Source: Ectocarpus siliculosus
Lineage: Eukaryota; Sar; Phaeophyceae; Ectocarpales; Ectocarpaceae
Direction: 5' to 3'
Assembly (NCBI GenBank): GCA_000310025.1
Contig: FN649755.1
Location: 130,608-151,221, forward strand
Length of the DNA stretch: 20,614 bases
The translations under genes and the position numbers were made by a program. Position 1 is the stretch's first letter. Each line of letters starts with the position of its first letter. Shown here piece by piece: positions 1 to 7,566 of the stretch. The notes under the pieces were generated by a model. That model worked only from the letters and a program-made list of their open reading frames with translations, had not been told where the DNA came from and did no database searches.

Positions 1-864
1 AAAAGCGTTACCGTTGATCGTGCTGGAAGCAAGCAGAACCATGAAACTGTTGCTTTACAAGTGATAAGAGAAGAGGGCGTGATAGGGGATGCATCCGCCT
101 CTGACAATTCTCTCAAGCGTGAGGTTGAGGTAACAGCGCAGGAGGGAGGGAATTTTGGTGAAACACAAGAAGAAACAGATCGCATTTTTGCCGTACAAGT
201 ATCTGTTAGTTCTGTGTCAGGGCAAGGAAGTAATGCGGTGTATCCTCCACCTCCTTTTACGTTAGCTGCAGGTGAAGCGGTGGACTACCTGTCACCATTT
301 ACTCGGTCGGTCGGTGGGGATTTGACGATGGATCGACACCGGCATACGACAAGAGTGCAAGTGTTCGCGGGGTCAAGAGCGACCAAGATGATGTCGTGGG
401 AGGCTCTGTTGGATACGGGAAGTCCGGCATCGTTTGTACAAGAAAGGTGTGTGCAAAAGATGTTGGCATGCGGTTCTGCTTCAGATGATAGCATCGAAAC
501 AGGGCTGAATAAGAAATGGGGTGGGTTCCATGGGGTGCCGTTGGTTACTGATCGAAGAATGCGATTAAATATTGAAATGTGGAAGGGCGGAAAATCAGCG
601 CCGGTTCATTTTGGTACACCAACGGTACGGACGAGTGTGTATGCGTATATCGTGCCAGACGCAGCCAGACATGATCCGATACTAGGGAGGGAAGCTGGGC
701 TGATTTTCCAGTTCGCAGATTCCAAGACGTGTCGGACACAGAAACAATTGTCACTTTTGTCGGTTCAAATACGGATGAAGTGGCAGGTGATCACCGCTAT
801 GATGAATGGGTGGGTAACGCGGTGGGTATGGTGGAAACGGAAGGTGATGGAAAGGTGGTGGTAA
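1..864 (+). pseudogene. Retrotransposon pol fragment: retropepsin-like aspartic protease
   Basis: Frame 1 is open from the first base of the window, so this is the inside of a longer polyprotein rather than a gene start. The protease signature LLDTGSPASFVQ lies around 406-441, with the catalytic Asp-Thr-Gly at 412-420. The second conserved block, hydrophobic-hydrophobic-Gly in PILGREAGL, is at about 676-700. That spacing suits a single-lobe retropepsin that would work as a dimer to cut the Gag-Pol polyprotein. The first ~115 residues are acidic, low in hydrophobic patches and not recognised. Homologous coding probably stops near 735. The remaining frame-1 tail, rich in W, R and K up to the stop at 862-864, looks like out-of-frame read-through, because coding continues in another frame. 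Confidence 0.8.
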
Positions 865-1181
865 AATCTAATGGTCGTAGACGACGGCTTCCAAATGCAA
901 TGTCATGGGTGGAGGTAAAATTGACCAACCTAGATGGCAGTGACGCGGCGGTAGGGACGTACCGTGTGCAATTTGGGAAGAAGTGGTTCCCGCAGGAAGC
1001 ATTAGTCGAAAATGGCACGTCTGAAATTCCTCTGAGAAGGGTAGGGGACAGCTCGTGTCTGGTGAAACCAAACGATATTTTGGGGTATGGTGGTGAACCC
1101 CTGGAGGTGGTAAATTTGGATGATGCTCATTTGGTGGAAAATGAGGAATTCAAAAAATGTGTTTGCGGTTCAGGAAGGTGA
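729..1181 (+). pseudogene. Retrotransposon pol fragment: protease-RT linker, shifted frame
   Basis: This segment lies in frame 3 and overlaps the tail of the protease frame, so a small indel near 720-735 has broken the polyprotein. It encodes about 150 residues. A stretch near 1020-1115 (IPLRRVGDSSCLVKPNDILG and following) resembles the beta-rich connector often found between protease and reverse transcriptase in gypsy elements, where short hydrophobic strands alternate with N/D-G turns. No catalytic motif is visible. The first codon is GTG, with no sign of a real initiation site. The assignment rests mainly on position between two well recognised pol domains. Confidence 0.6.
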
Positions 1182-1476
1182 AGAGGCTGACATGCCTAAC
1201 GACGAACCTCCCGCTGATGTTATGTCCTCTTTTAATGGGGCGCAACAGGTGGCGTTCAGGCGGTTGTGGCAGAGGGTGCCTCCGCACATTCGAGACGTCC
1301 ATTTCGACTTCAATGCGAAACTGTGGGAGCCGGAGGACATTGACAAACTAGGTGATTTGTTGTGCAAATTTGAGCATCGTTTTTCGAAGGGTGGTTCGGA
1401 TTTAGGACGGGTGACGGTGGATCCGTTTCGAATCATTTTGAAGCCGGGGGCACAGCCAGTGCGGCGAAGACCATAG
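1120..1476 (+). pseudogene. Retrotransposon pol fragment: pre-RT connector, truncated
   Basis: Coding returns to frame 1, which implies a second indel in the 1120-1181 overlap. The useful part begins near 1155 (NVFAVQEGEEADMP). It continues through an aromatic-rich helical stretch (RRLWQRVPPHIRDVHFDF) and LLCKFEHRFSKGGSDLG to IILKPGAQPVRRRP. This matches the familiar segment just before the RT fingers, where a phenylalanine/serine helix leads to a hydrophobic strand and a basic P-x-R-x-R-P end. A TAG stop follows at 1474-1476. The normal continuation into the RT fingers and first palm motif is missing; the next recognisable RT sequence is already close to the second catalytic motif. The break therefore coincides with an internal deletion of very roughly 100 or more codons. 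Confidence 0.65.
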
Positions 1477-1477
1477 T

Positions 1478-2461
1478 CCGGGGTGGTTTCATTCGGTGAT
1501 GGCCAGAGTATGTCACGGACTGGAACGTGTGCGTCTGTTTATTGATGACGTTATCGTTTTTTCCAGGGACGGGGCAGAACACGTGCGCGACCTGGAGAGG
1601 TTTTTCGAGCGCATGGTCAAGTTCAACCTGAAACTGGCACCCAAGAAGACGAACCTGGGGGTGAAGGTGGTGACGTTCTTGGGACATCAAGTCACGGCGG
1701 AAGGGATCGGGCCGGACCCGGGAAAGGTCAGACCGCTGCGTGAAGTGCCAATGCCTACGAATGTTAGCCAGCTGCGATCGTTGTTGGGGTCTTTGTCGTA
1801 CTATCGAAAGTTTCTGAGGAACATGTCGGCAAAATTGAAACCGATCAATGCGATGCTGAAAAAGGGGGCGAAGTTTGCATTCACGGCTGATCATGTGGCT
1901 GTGGTGAGGAAAATGATGGATATTCTGTCAGGTCCTGAGGTATTGGCATTTCCGTGTTATGAGGGTGCGATCTCGGGAGAGCGGCCGTTTCGTTTAACCG
2001 CTGATGCGTCGATTTCGGGCTTGGGAGCCGTAATTGAGCAAGAGCAACGAGGTGGAAGTATTAGACCGCTATGCTTTTTGAGCACATCAACATTCCCGAA
2101 TGAAACGAGATGGAGTCCGACTGAGCTTGAAGCGGGTGCGATAGTGTGGGCGATCAAGAATAATCGAACACTATTTTATGGCATTCCCTTTGAAGTGTAC
2201 AGTGACCATCAACCTTTGCGGAATATGGGGAGCTTAGCAGAGAAAAACAATCGCGTACAGAGGTGGTATGATTTCCTGTCAGCGTACACGTATGAACTTA
2301 ATTATCGACCAGGGCGAGATAATGCAAATGCCGATTTGATGTCACGGTTGCCATTACCTGCGACGAAAGAGGATGAGGCACCAGATCTCAGGCTATCATC
2401 TCGATGTTTATATGATAGGTGCGAGCGGGGTGCTACCTTCACGGTTGGGTCCGGTGTATAA
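1478..2461 (+). pseudogene. Retrotransposon reverse transcriptase (C-terminal part) and RNase H
   Basis: Frame 2 opens upstream of the GTG at 1496 and the ATG at 1499. RT motif C reads FIDDVIVFS, with the two aspartates at 1544-1549. Next come the thumb block TFLGHQVTAEGI and the connection block LRSLLGSLSYYRKFLRNMS. RNase H follows: Asp in LTADAS (about 1994), Glu in TELEAGAIVWAIKN, Asp in YSDHQPL (about 2198), and the final block RPGRDNANADLMSRLP. All four acidic positions expected of a retroelement RNase H can be matched. RT motif A with its catalytic Asp is absent because the preceding part is deleted, so the polymerase cannot work. The frame ends at a TAA (2459-2461), but the same frame stays open beyond it, so this is a premature stop rather than the natural end of pol. 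Confidence 0.88.
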
Positions 2462-3589
2462 ATCCGAGCGAGAGGCGCTCGCTGGGTCGAACCACGCGAT
2501 GATTTTGTGGTGGGGGAAAGTGGCTGTACATCGGCAAGCCTCACTACGGATGAACTGGCAGACAAGACGTGGGCACTGATCCAAAGGGGGAAGGGCGTGT
2601 TCAACCCTTTGCCTGATGGTGCGTGTGTGCCTGATGACACCCGGTTGGTGGAACCGAGTGGGGGAGTAGTCAGTGGTCAGTTTGAACCAGGGCTGATTTT
2701 GCATGCTGTACCTTTAACGGAAGTTGGCAAACGCTTGTTAGGATTGGTGGAAAAACCGCGAGTGTAACCTATTTCTCAGGAAGGACGCAGTGCCTCTGGT
2801 GGTGGTGGAGGTAGTAGCAGTAACGCTCGTGAGAGTGGGGCTGTTGCTGGTGGTGGGGGTGGCAGTAATGCTCGTAGTAGTAGGGTTGTTGCGCGTGGAA
2901 GGGGTCGAGGTGGTGCGGCTCGAGGTAGAAGGGTTGCTGGTAGTGGAAGGGGAAGGGGTTCCGGGGGCAGGGGTCCGGCAGCACCTCCGTTGCCTCAAAT
3001 TCCGTTGCAAGAGTATGATGAAGAACAGACGCAAGCGGCAAATGAATTTGGGGAGAATTTATGTGATAAGACGGCTAGTGATTGGGCAAATATTCAGGAG
3101 GAAGATGATACGGCGCGATTAGCAATTGCGGCCATTGAAGGACATGCCGATCCAAAGCGAATGAAGGAAGAAGATATTCCGGACGATGTAGATGTTGACT
3201 TGGATGAGTTGAAGCGGTTGGTTGCACAGGGTACTTTGTTGGTGTTACCGAATTCTAAGCATTTGTTGGCGAGGAAGGAGTCAAAACCCCCTGCAGAAAA
3301 TCAAAATCGAAATCCAGGGCAATTTGAGAGGTTGGTAGGGGAAGAGCCAGTTCGGACGTATGTGCCTAGGATGTTGAGACCGTGGGTCATGGATTGCGCC
3401 CACAAAGAAGCGGTGCACTTGGGAGAGAAGGTCACTTTAGGTATTTTACAGAGGGTGTATTGGTGGATAGGACTGCGGAAAAGTGTGCCAAGTGGTGCAG
3501 TCGAATACGGGTCAAAAATTGATGTGTTGGAGCAATTGGTGTTTTGGCTAAAGAATGTACCTTGTGATGGAGTGGTACCACGGTCGTGA
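2462..3589 (+). pseudogene. Retrotransposon pol: Gly/Arg-rich linker and integrase zinc-binding domain
   Basis: This is the same frame as the RNase H segment and is interrupted only by TAA at 2765-2767. After an unrecognised stretch comes a Gly/Ser/Arg-rich region at about 2795-2980, with RG repeats such as ARGRGRGGAARGRR. An acidic segment follows (about 3005-3200). The integrase N-terminal zinc-binding motif is at about 3400-3475: an H-x4-H pair in HKEAVHLGEKVT, then QRVYWWIGLRKSV. Its cysteine half is not in frame. A nearby shifted frame reads CAKWCSR, so another small indel is likely near 3475. The integrase D-D-E catalytic core is absent, because the polypurine tract lies only ~155 bp past the stop. 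RG-rich insertion between RNase H and integrase is unusual for gypsy pol. Confidence 0.75.
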
Positions 3590-3743
3590 CGAAACTGGTG
3601 TGCGTATTACATGAGTTGGTATTCTGGTGATTAACTTTTGGACTTGTTGCGAGAGAAGATATTGGTTGTAGGTCAGGTATTGCACGCTGGTGTTGAGTGT
3701 CAATTCAAACGAGACTGATCGAAGATAAGTATGCGTTGAACCT

Positions 3744-3751
3744 GGGGGGGG
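3744..3751 (+). other. Polypurine tract candidate of the LTR element
   Basis: Eight consecutive G residues, followed by CGAA and then TGTCG, sit between the pol remnant and the presumed LTR start. In LTR retrotransposons a purine run directly before the 3' LTR primes plus-strand DNA synthesis. Position and sequence fit that role. The few bases between the G run and the TG make the exact junction uncertain. Confidence 0.5.
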
Positions 3752-3755
3752 CGAA

Positions 3756-4089
3756 TGTCGTGCAATAAGCCAACCCTAGTTTTGGTCAGTGTAAGAAGAC
3801 TTGGGGTAGTTTAATCGCAGTATAATATATATATGTTGAGGCGTGATGGAATGGACTTGCGAATGATGGCTCTGGGAGCAGGGTTGGAATCAGTTCTGGT
3901 TGAGATATCTCCAAATAAGGTCATGACAAGTGTATGAGATGGAGACTAGAAGTGAGGAAGGTTTGGTTTATGGTTGGAATGATGAGCTTATGAGGGAATT
4001 TCAGTCAGTTGAGAGAGAGAGATAGTTGGAGAGAAAGCGAAGCGGCGAATTGGATAGATACAGAGAAGCGGCGCAATTAGCTCGTGTCA
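3756..4089 (+). repeat. Probable 3' LTR of the Ty3/gypsy element (3' end uncertain)
   Basis: It begins TGTCG right after the polypurine tract. It contains a strong AT run at 3821-3834 that could be the LTR TATA box. A purine-rich stretch follows (about 4010-4075) in which a short direct repeat containing GAAGCGGCG occurs at about 4035 and 4065. The proposed end, GCTCGTGTCA at 4080-4089, gives only a weak inverted match to the start. No second LTR is in the window, so the end cannot be checked by comparison. The 334-bp size is therefore tentative. Confidence 0.4.
3821..3834 (+). promoter_or_regulatory. TATA-like element inside the probable LTR
   Basis: TATAATATATATAT lies about 65 bp into the presumed LTR. 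A TATA box at this place would mark the U3 promoter of the retrotransposon. AT runs also occur by chance, so this depends on the LTR call. Confidence 0.35.
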
Positions 4090-4270
4090 GCTGATGTTGA
4101 GTGCCCCCCTTTTTCAGTGTTCGAATTCCCTGCTGATCCCGGCCCACGAAGGCCTAAGAAACACGCTTTGATCGCACGCACCTTCGAGACGCGAAACACA
4201 CACGACCCCACCGGCACATATACATAAATATCTAGGCACCAGTAGGCCACCGCCGGCCGATTGCACGTCA

Positions 4271-4419
4271 ATTTTTTCATGGGTTTCCAGAAGTTCCGGC
4301 GGGGGACCGGTTCCCAGTTGAGCCAGCCAGCGCCAGCCAGCCAGCACTGCACTGCAAGCAAGTCTTAGTCGGAGGTCTTTACGCCTGAGAGCACGAGGGA
4401 GGACTACCGAGTGCGTGAG
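4271..4419 (+). repeat. Unnamed dispersed repeat, copy 1
   Basis: It starts ATTTTTTCATGGGTTTC and ends CTACCGAGTGCGTGAG. It matches 7390-7566 closely at both ends, including GTCGGAGGTCTTTACGCC near 4368. The middle differs and is built from CCAG-type units (GCCAGCCAGC repeated), as a variable minisatellite would be. The flanks of the two copies are unrelated, so the boundaries seen here are probably the real repeat ends. No coding signal is recognised. It could be a SINE, a piece of an LTR or a structured RNA gene; nothing decides between these. Confidence 0.7.
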
Positions 4420-4422
4420 AAT

Positions 4423-4512
4423 TTGGCCCTCGGATAAACCGCTCTGCTCCGTGGGGATTCCCAAAAATCCGTACAAACGGTTTTCCACGGAGCGGTTTGA
4501 GCTACTCCGTCA
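4423..4512 (+). repeat. Solo terminal segment of the GGCGGTAC element, with hairpin
   Basis: The segment contains CCCTCGGATAAACCGCTC at 4427-4444. It then forms an inverted repeat: AAACCGCTC...CCGTGG (4436-4454) against CCACGGAGCGGTTT (4485-4498). The order CCCTCGGATAAA, then CTCCGTGG, then GGAG-GGTTT, then ACTCCGT recurs at 6758-6836 in the same direction. This block is therefore a second, isolated copy of the right end of the 5339-6832 element. It lies three bases after dispersed repeat copy 1. Confidence 0.6.
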
Positions 4513-4539
4513 TACAACCGCGGATAAAACTGCAATACA

Positions 4540-4578
4540 GTCACGGTTTTCCCACGGAGTCACCGTTTTTCCCACGGA
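4540..4578 (+). repeat. Short tandem duplication (19-20 bp unit)
   Basis: Two adjacent units, each GTCAC-CG-T-run-CCCACGGA, lie at 4540-4558 and 4559-4578, and a decayed third start follows. The phrase CGGTTTTCCACGGA also occurs at 4478-4491, so the unit was probably copied from the neighbouring hairpin segment. Confidence 0.6.
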
Positions 4579-4579
4579 G

Positions 4580-5338
4580 TGACGGTATTCAATATTTTAA
4601 CAGCATCCACACAATAAAACAACCGTGCCCACACAGCAGTCCCCGCCCCACACACACTACGTGCACACCAGTCCGTGTGGACGTCTGCACATCTCTGATG
4701 GAGTTGACACCCGACCCTGGCGACCGCCCTTCTGGCGACCGCTCTCCTCGTCATGCTGGCGCTGGCACCAGTGCTGGTGTTTTTTGCTAACCCCATATTA
4801 TTCTCGAGATCAAGAAGTTGGACAATGAGTTGGGGAAGCTACTTGCAGCGCTGTCTATTGGGAAGGCCAAAGCTGCATCTACCTGTCCAAGCCGCTCGTG
4901 AGGGAGGGCAAGTGGTTGTCGAGGTCGAATCCGACGGAGTGAAATAGGGCGTATTTGTTTGATTGAATAATACATGAGACGCCTGGTGCTACCAAACATT
5001 AGTATGGCAAGTTTCAAAGAGGGGGAAGTGAGGATTCATCTGCTGTTGCTGTACGTGTTGCGGGAACATAGAGTTATCGTAATTGATTTATTGACAGCTT
5101 TTTGGTCTGTTTGGACTGTCCTGGCGGCGAGGACCCGTACGGTGTCACCGGGTGCCTCCAAGCACCGCAAACAGTTTGGAAAAAACGGTTTTCGGTGTAC
5201 CAAACCCAAGTTTTCTCACGGAATTGCAGGTACTCGTCGATTTGTACGTTTGTTTGTGAGGATGTCCGTGCGGTTTCCATAGATTTTTTCTGACGGCGCA
5301 CCGTCCTTAAGGGCACACTTTCGCGCGGTTTATGCTAT
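4580..5338. other. No recognised gene
   Basis: Open frames here are under ~100 codons and mutually inconsistent. A small direct repeat TGGCGACCGC occurs twice near 4717-4745. A run of about 30 helix-prone residues (EIKKLDNELGKLLAALSIGK, 4805-4864 or so) could be a leftover exon or gag fragment, but it ends at a stop soon after and nothing supports a gene model. Confidence 0.5.
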
Positions 5339-5428
5339 GGAGTAAACAATGCCGCCCCGTGAATAAACCGTTACGGGTAAACCGCTCCGCTTCACCCCGT
5401 GTATGAAAATATTCAGGGTACACCTCGG
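5339..5428 (+). repeat. Left terminal inverted repeat of the GGCGGTAC element
   Basis: Conserved islands are GGAGTAAAC at the outside, CGCTCCGCTTC in the middle and CAGGGTACACCTCGG at the inside edge. Each has an inverse partner in 6708-6832. Intervening bases have diverged and contain indels, which indicates an old insertion or a loosely constrained terminus. Confidence 0.6.
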
Positions 5429-5439
5429 TACTAGTTTTT

Positions 5440-5806
5440 TAGGCGGATCCAGGCGGGGCGGTACGTCAATGTGGCGGTACTTTTTTGGCGGTTGGTGGTA
5501 TTTCGTTTTCCGGCGGTACCGCCTTTGGCGGTTCCCGGTACTGCCAATAATGGCGGTACTTTTTTGGCGGTACGTCAATATGGCGGTTTTTTTTAGGCGG
5601 TTCCCGGTACTGCCAAATACGGCGGTATTTTTCTGACGGTACTGAAATATGGCGGTACCGCCTTCGGCGGTTCCCGGTACTGCCAAATATGGCGGTATTT
5701 TTCTGGCGGTACTGAAATATGGCGGTACCGTCTTCGGCGGTTCCCGGTACTGCCAAATTTGGCGGTTTTTTGGTGGCGGTACTGAAATATGGCGGCACCG
5801 CCTTCG
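5440..5806 (+). repeat. Left tandem block, ~70-bp units of GGCGGTAC words
   Basis: The marker GGCGGTTCCCGGTAC starts at 5527, 5596, 5666 and 5736, giving a period of 69-70 bp. Within each unit, GGCGGTA-type words separate short T-rich spacers. The 12-bp perfect palindrome GGCGGTACCGCC is exact at 5512-5523 and 5651-5662, with one-base variants near 5721 and 5791. No protein meaning is assigned. Confidence 0.85.
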
Positions 5807-5814
5807 AGGGTTGC

Positions 5815-6315
5815 GAGTAGACCAGAATATCAAAATATAAAATATGGCGATGCCAAACTACATTTCGGTGCCCTTGGCGCCCCATCAACCGGCGAACCTC
5901 TTTCCTCTCTTTCAGGATGGGTCTTTCTTTGTCTCTTGTATGTACGCTTGAGAGCCTGCATCTCCCATATGATTTCGTGATTTCACGATGCGATGCATAC
6001 CCATGGTCAAATCGAGCTGTTCATGGACAAGCGAAAGGCAACCAAAAGAAGAAAGAAAATGCAAAAAGAGAAGATCGCGCCAAAACGCGATCCGTCGAAT
6101 GCCACGGGTGTGTTCGAACAGCTGACGATCGGCGACAGATGAAAGAGGTTCCGCCGAAAAGGAACAAGGCAGAACCAAAAATAAATATATATATATATGT
6201 ATGACGAAAGAGAAAAAGAAAAAAGAATAAATGTGAACAAAAGACGCACGCCAGTCGGACTCGAACCACTGTTCTGCGCGAGACATGGCGTTGGAGTTAG
6301 TGCCCTATGCTACTT
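5815..6315. other. Non-repetitive core of the GGCGGTAC element
   Basis: This 500-bp stretch separates the two repeat blocks. It holds a purine-rich segment (about 6030-6090), a TA run (about 6184-6198), an A/G-rich segment (6200-6240) and the tRNA-like relic. Short open frames exist on both strands but none is recognised. It may be a later insertion that split one array, or part of the original element. Confidence 0.5.
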
Positions 6316-6319
6316 TAGA
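6248..6319 (-). pseudogene. tRNA-like relic with Pol III A and B boxes
   Basis: On the minus strand a perfect B-box, GGTTCGAGTCC (6257-6267), lies downstream of a good A-box, TAGCATAGGGC (6302-6312). The spacing is right for a tRNA, and a TTTT run (about 6237-6240) follows like a Pol III terminator. Against a working tRNA: the T-stem pairs only partly (AGTGG against CCGAC), the acceptor ends do not pair, and no proper anticodon stem-loop forms. It is best read as a decayed tRNA gene or the head of a tRNA-derived SINE. Confidence 0.4.
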
Positions 6320-6675
6320 GGGCAAAACTGAAGTATGGCAGTACCATTTTGGCGGTACTGGAGTACGGCGGTATTTTTTCGGCGGTACTGCAATATGGCG
6401 GTTCTCTTTTGGCGGTTCCCGGTACTTCGTTTTTTGGCGGTACCATTTTGGCGGTACTGCAGTACGGCGGTACTTTTTCGGCGGTACTGCAATATGGCGG
6501 TTCTTTTTAGGCGGTTCCCGGTACTTCGTTTTTTGGCGGTACTTTTTCGGCGGTACTGCAATGTGGCGGTACTTTTTAGGCGGTCGGCGGTTTTTCGTTT
6601 TTCGGCGGTACCGCCTTCGGCGGTTCCCGGTACCACCGAATGTGGCGGTAATTCCCGCCAGTACCGGGACCGCCC
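6320..6675 (+). repeat. Right tandem block, ~100-bp units of GGCGGTAC words
   Basis: The marker GGCGGTTCCCGGTAC starts at 6411, 6510 and 6619, a period of about 99-109 bp. This is longer than in the left block although the words are shared. GGCGGTACCGCC is exact at 6604-6615. At the right edge an inverted marker, GTACCGGGACCGCC (6661-6674), pairs with the one at 6619-6633 and closes the block with a hairpin. Confidence 0.85.
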
Positions 6676-6707
6676 ACCACGGCGGGAAAAAAACGGCGGG
6701 AATTTTC

Positions 6708-6832
6708 CCGAGGTGTACCCTGAAAATATTAAACAGCTCCGCTTCGTGCGACGTTTGCCCTCGGATAAATTGCTCCTCACCGCTCCGTGGTATTTTAAAA
6801 AAACAAAAACGCTCCGCGGAGAGGTTTACTCC
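6708..6832 (-). repeat. Right terminal inverted repeat of the GGCGGTAC element
   Basis: It carries the inverse of the left end: CCGAGGTGTACCCTG at the inside, GCTCCGCTTCGTG near 6736, and GTTTACTCC at 6824-6832. It also has CCCTCGGATAAA (about 6759) and GCTCCGTGG (6782-6790), which are shared with the isolated copy at 4423-4512. Confidence 0.6.
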
Positions 6833-6839
6833 GTGAACA

Positions 6840-7389
6840 ACCCAGGAATTTCTAACCTGCTCTTGATGTTCACCGCACCCTCCATCCCCCATAGCAGTAC
6901 AGTTCCACCAGGACCCAACAAGAGTGGGTATTGAGGTTTGACCTCGTCATGCTTACAGCCTACATAGTAGTCAGTCTAGGCGTCTCTCTCTCTCTCTGGC
7001 TCGAATAGAGACAGATAAGAACGTGCGCTGAATATGCATTTGACAAACGATCGGGATTCCGCTGCAGGGTGCCGACCTCGTGTAGAGAGAAAATAGGCTG
7101 TGCTCGTTTGCATGGGCTCGTGTTCTCGCCGGCTGTCTTGTGGAAAGTGGGGCATACATGCCAGCATATGCTCGGGAAAACAACCACGGATACCGTTAGG
7201 ATGTCATCGGACCAAACACCTCTGTCGCATTGTTGCGTGCAAGTTCTCCAACATCCAACATACCTTTGTCGGAGATTAGGCGCCGTCCCTCCCGTTTCGC
7301 TCTCTGTCAACGTTGCCGTGTGGCAAGAAAGCGGCAAGCAGCACAGCCGAAGCAGTAGCCGTGGGGCATGTGTGGTGAAATCTCGCCGC
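6840..7389. other. No recognised gene
   Basis: A short CT run (about 6982-6998) is followed by a matching GAGAC that can fold back on it. Open frames of about 140 codons exist on both strands (7069-7515 plus, 6960-7391 minus). They overlap each other and run into the dispersed repeat, and neither encodes anything recognisable. Confidence 0.5.
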
Positions 7390-7566
7390 ATTTTTTCATG
7401 GGTTTCAAGAAGTTCCAGCGGGGGTCAAGTTTCTTTTTTTCTGTTCGGGCGACCCAGCGGACCAGCGGGCCAGCGGGCCCGCAGCACGCAGCACTGCACC
7501 GTAAGCAAGTCGTAGTCGGAGGTCTTTACGCCTGAGAGCTCGAGAGGGGACTACCGAGTACGTGAG
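7390..7566 (+). repeat. Unnamed dispersed repeat, copy 2
   Basis: Same start (ATTTTTTCATGGGTTTC) and end (CTACCGAGTACGTGAG) as copy 1, in the same orientation. The middle is expanded with CCAGCGG-type units instead of CCAGC units, which makes this copy about 28 bp longer. The segment AGTCGGAGGTCTTTACGCC (about 7513-7531) is identical to copy 1. Confidence 0.7.

Larger units (their letters stand above)
1..4089 (+). mobile_element. Degenerate Ty3/gypsy LTR retrotransposon, 3' portion
   Basis: Recognisable pol pieces lie in canonical Ty3/gypsy order: aspartic protease, linker, reverse transcriptase palm end and thumb, RNase H, then integrase zinc finger. They are followed by a run of eight G (3744-3751) and a TG-starting probable 3' LTR. 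RNase H before integrase, and integrase after RT, separates it from Ty1/copia. The left end lies outside the window, so gag, primer-binding site and 5' LTR are not seen. The copy is dead. The frame changes near 730 and 1150, the N-terminal RT catalytic region is missing near 1475, there are stops at 2459 and 2765, and the integrase core is absent. The 3' boundary at about 4089 is a guess. The domain order is firm; the ends are not. Confidence 0.9.
5339..6832. mobile_element. GGCGGTAC-rich element with degenerate terminal inverted repeats
   Basis: The outer ends match in inverted orientation: GGAGTAAAC at 5339-5347 against GTTTACTCC at 6824-6832. The inner ends match better: AATATTCAGGGTACACCTCGG (ending 5428) against the inverse at about 6708-6730. 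Between them are a left block of ~70-bp tandem units (5440-5806), a non-repetitive core (5815-6315) with a tRNA-like relic, and a right block (6320-6675) of longer units made of the same words in the same direction. Both strands stay open across the repeats, giving artificial proteins, so it is treated as non-coding. A non-autonomous DNA transposon or complex satellite is the likeliest class. No target-site duplication was identified. Confidence 0.55.

Noticed and set aside
2738-3122. Minus-strand and alternate plus frames rich in S/T, H/Y or V/G across the RG-rich region
   Set aside because: These are shadows of the GGT-rich segment of the pol frame, which is in phase with RNase H and the integrase zinc finger.
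4114-4488. 124-codon minus-strand open frame
   Set aside because: It covers dispersed repeat copy 1 and the adjacent hairpin. The equivalent frame is not kept in copy 2, so it is not a conserved protein.
5330-6934. Several 120-200-codon frames on both strands with regular P-P-K, Y-R-Q-K and F-F-R-R-Y repeats
   Set aside because: They are translations of the GGCGGTAC tandem words. Frames on both strands are equally open and repetitive, which indicates non-coding repeats.
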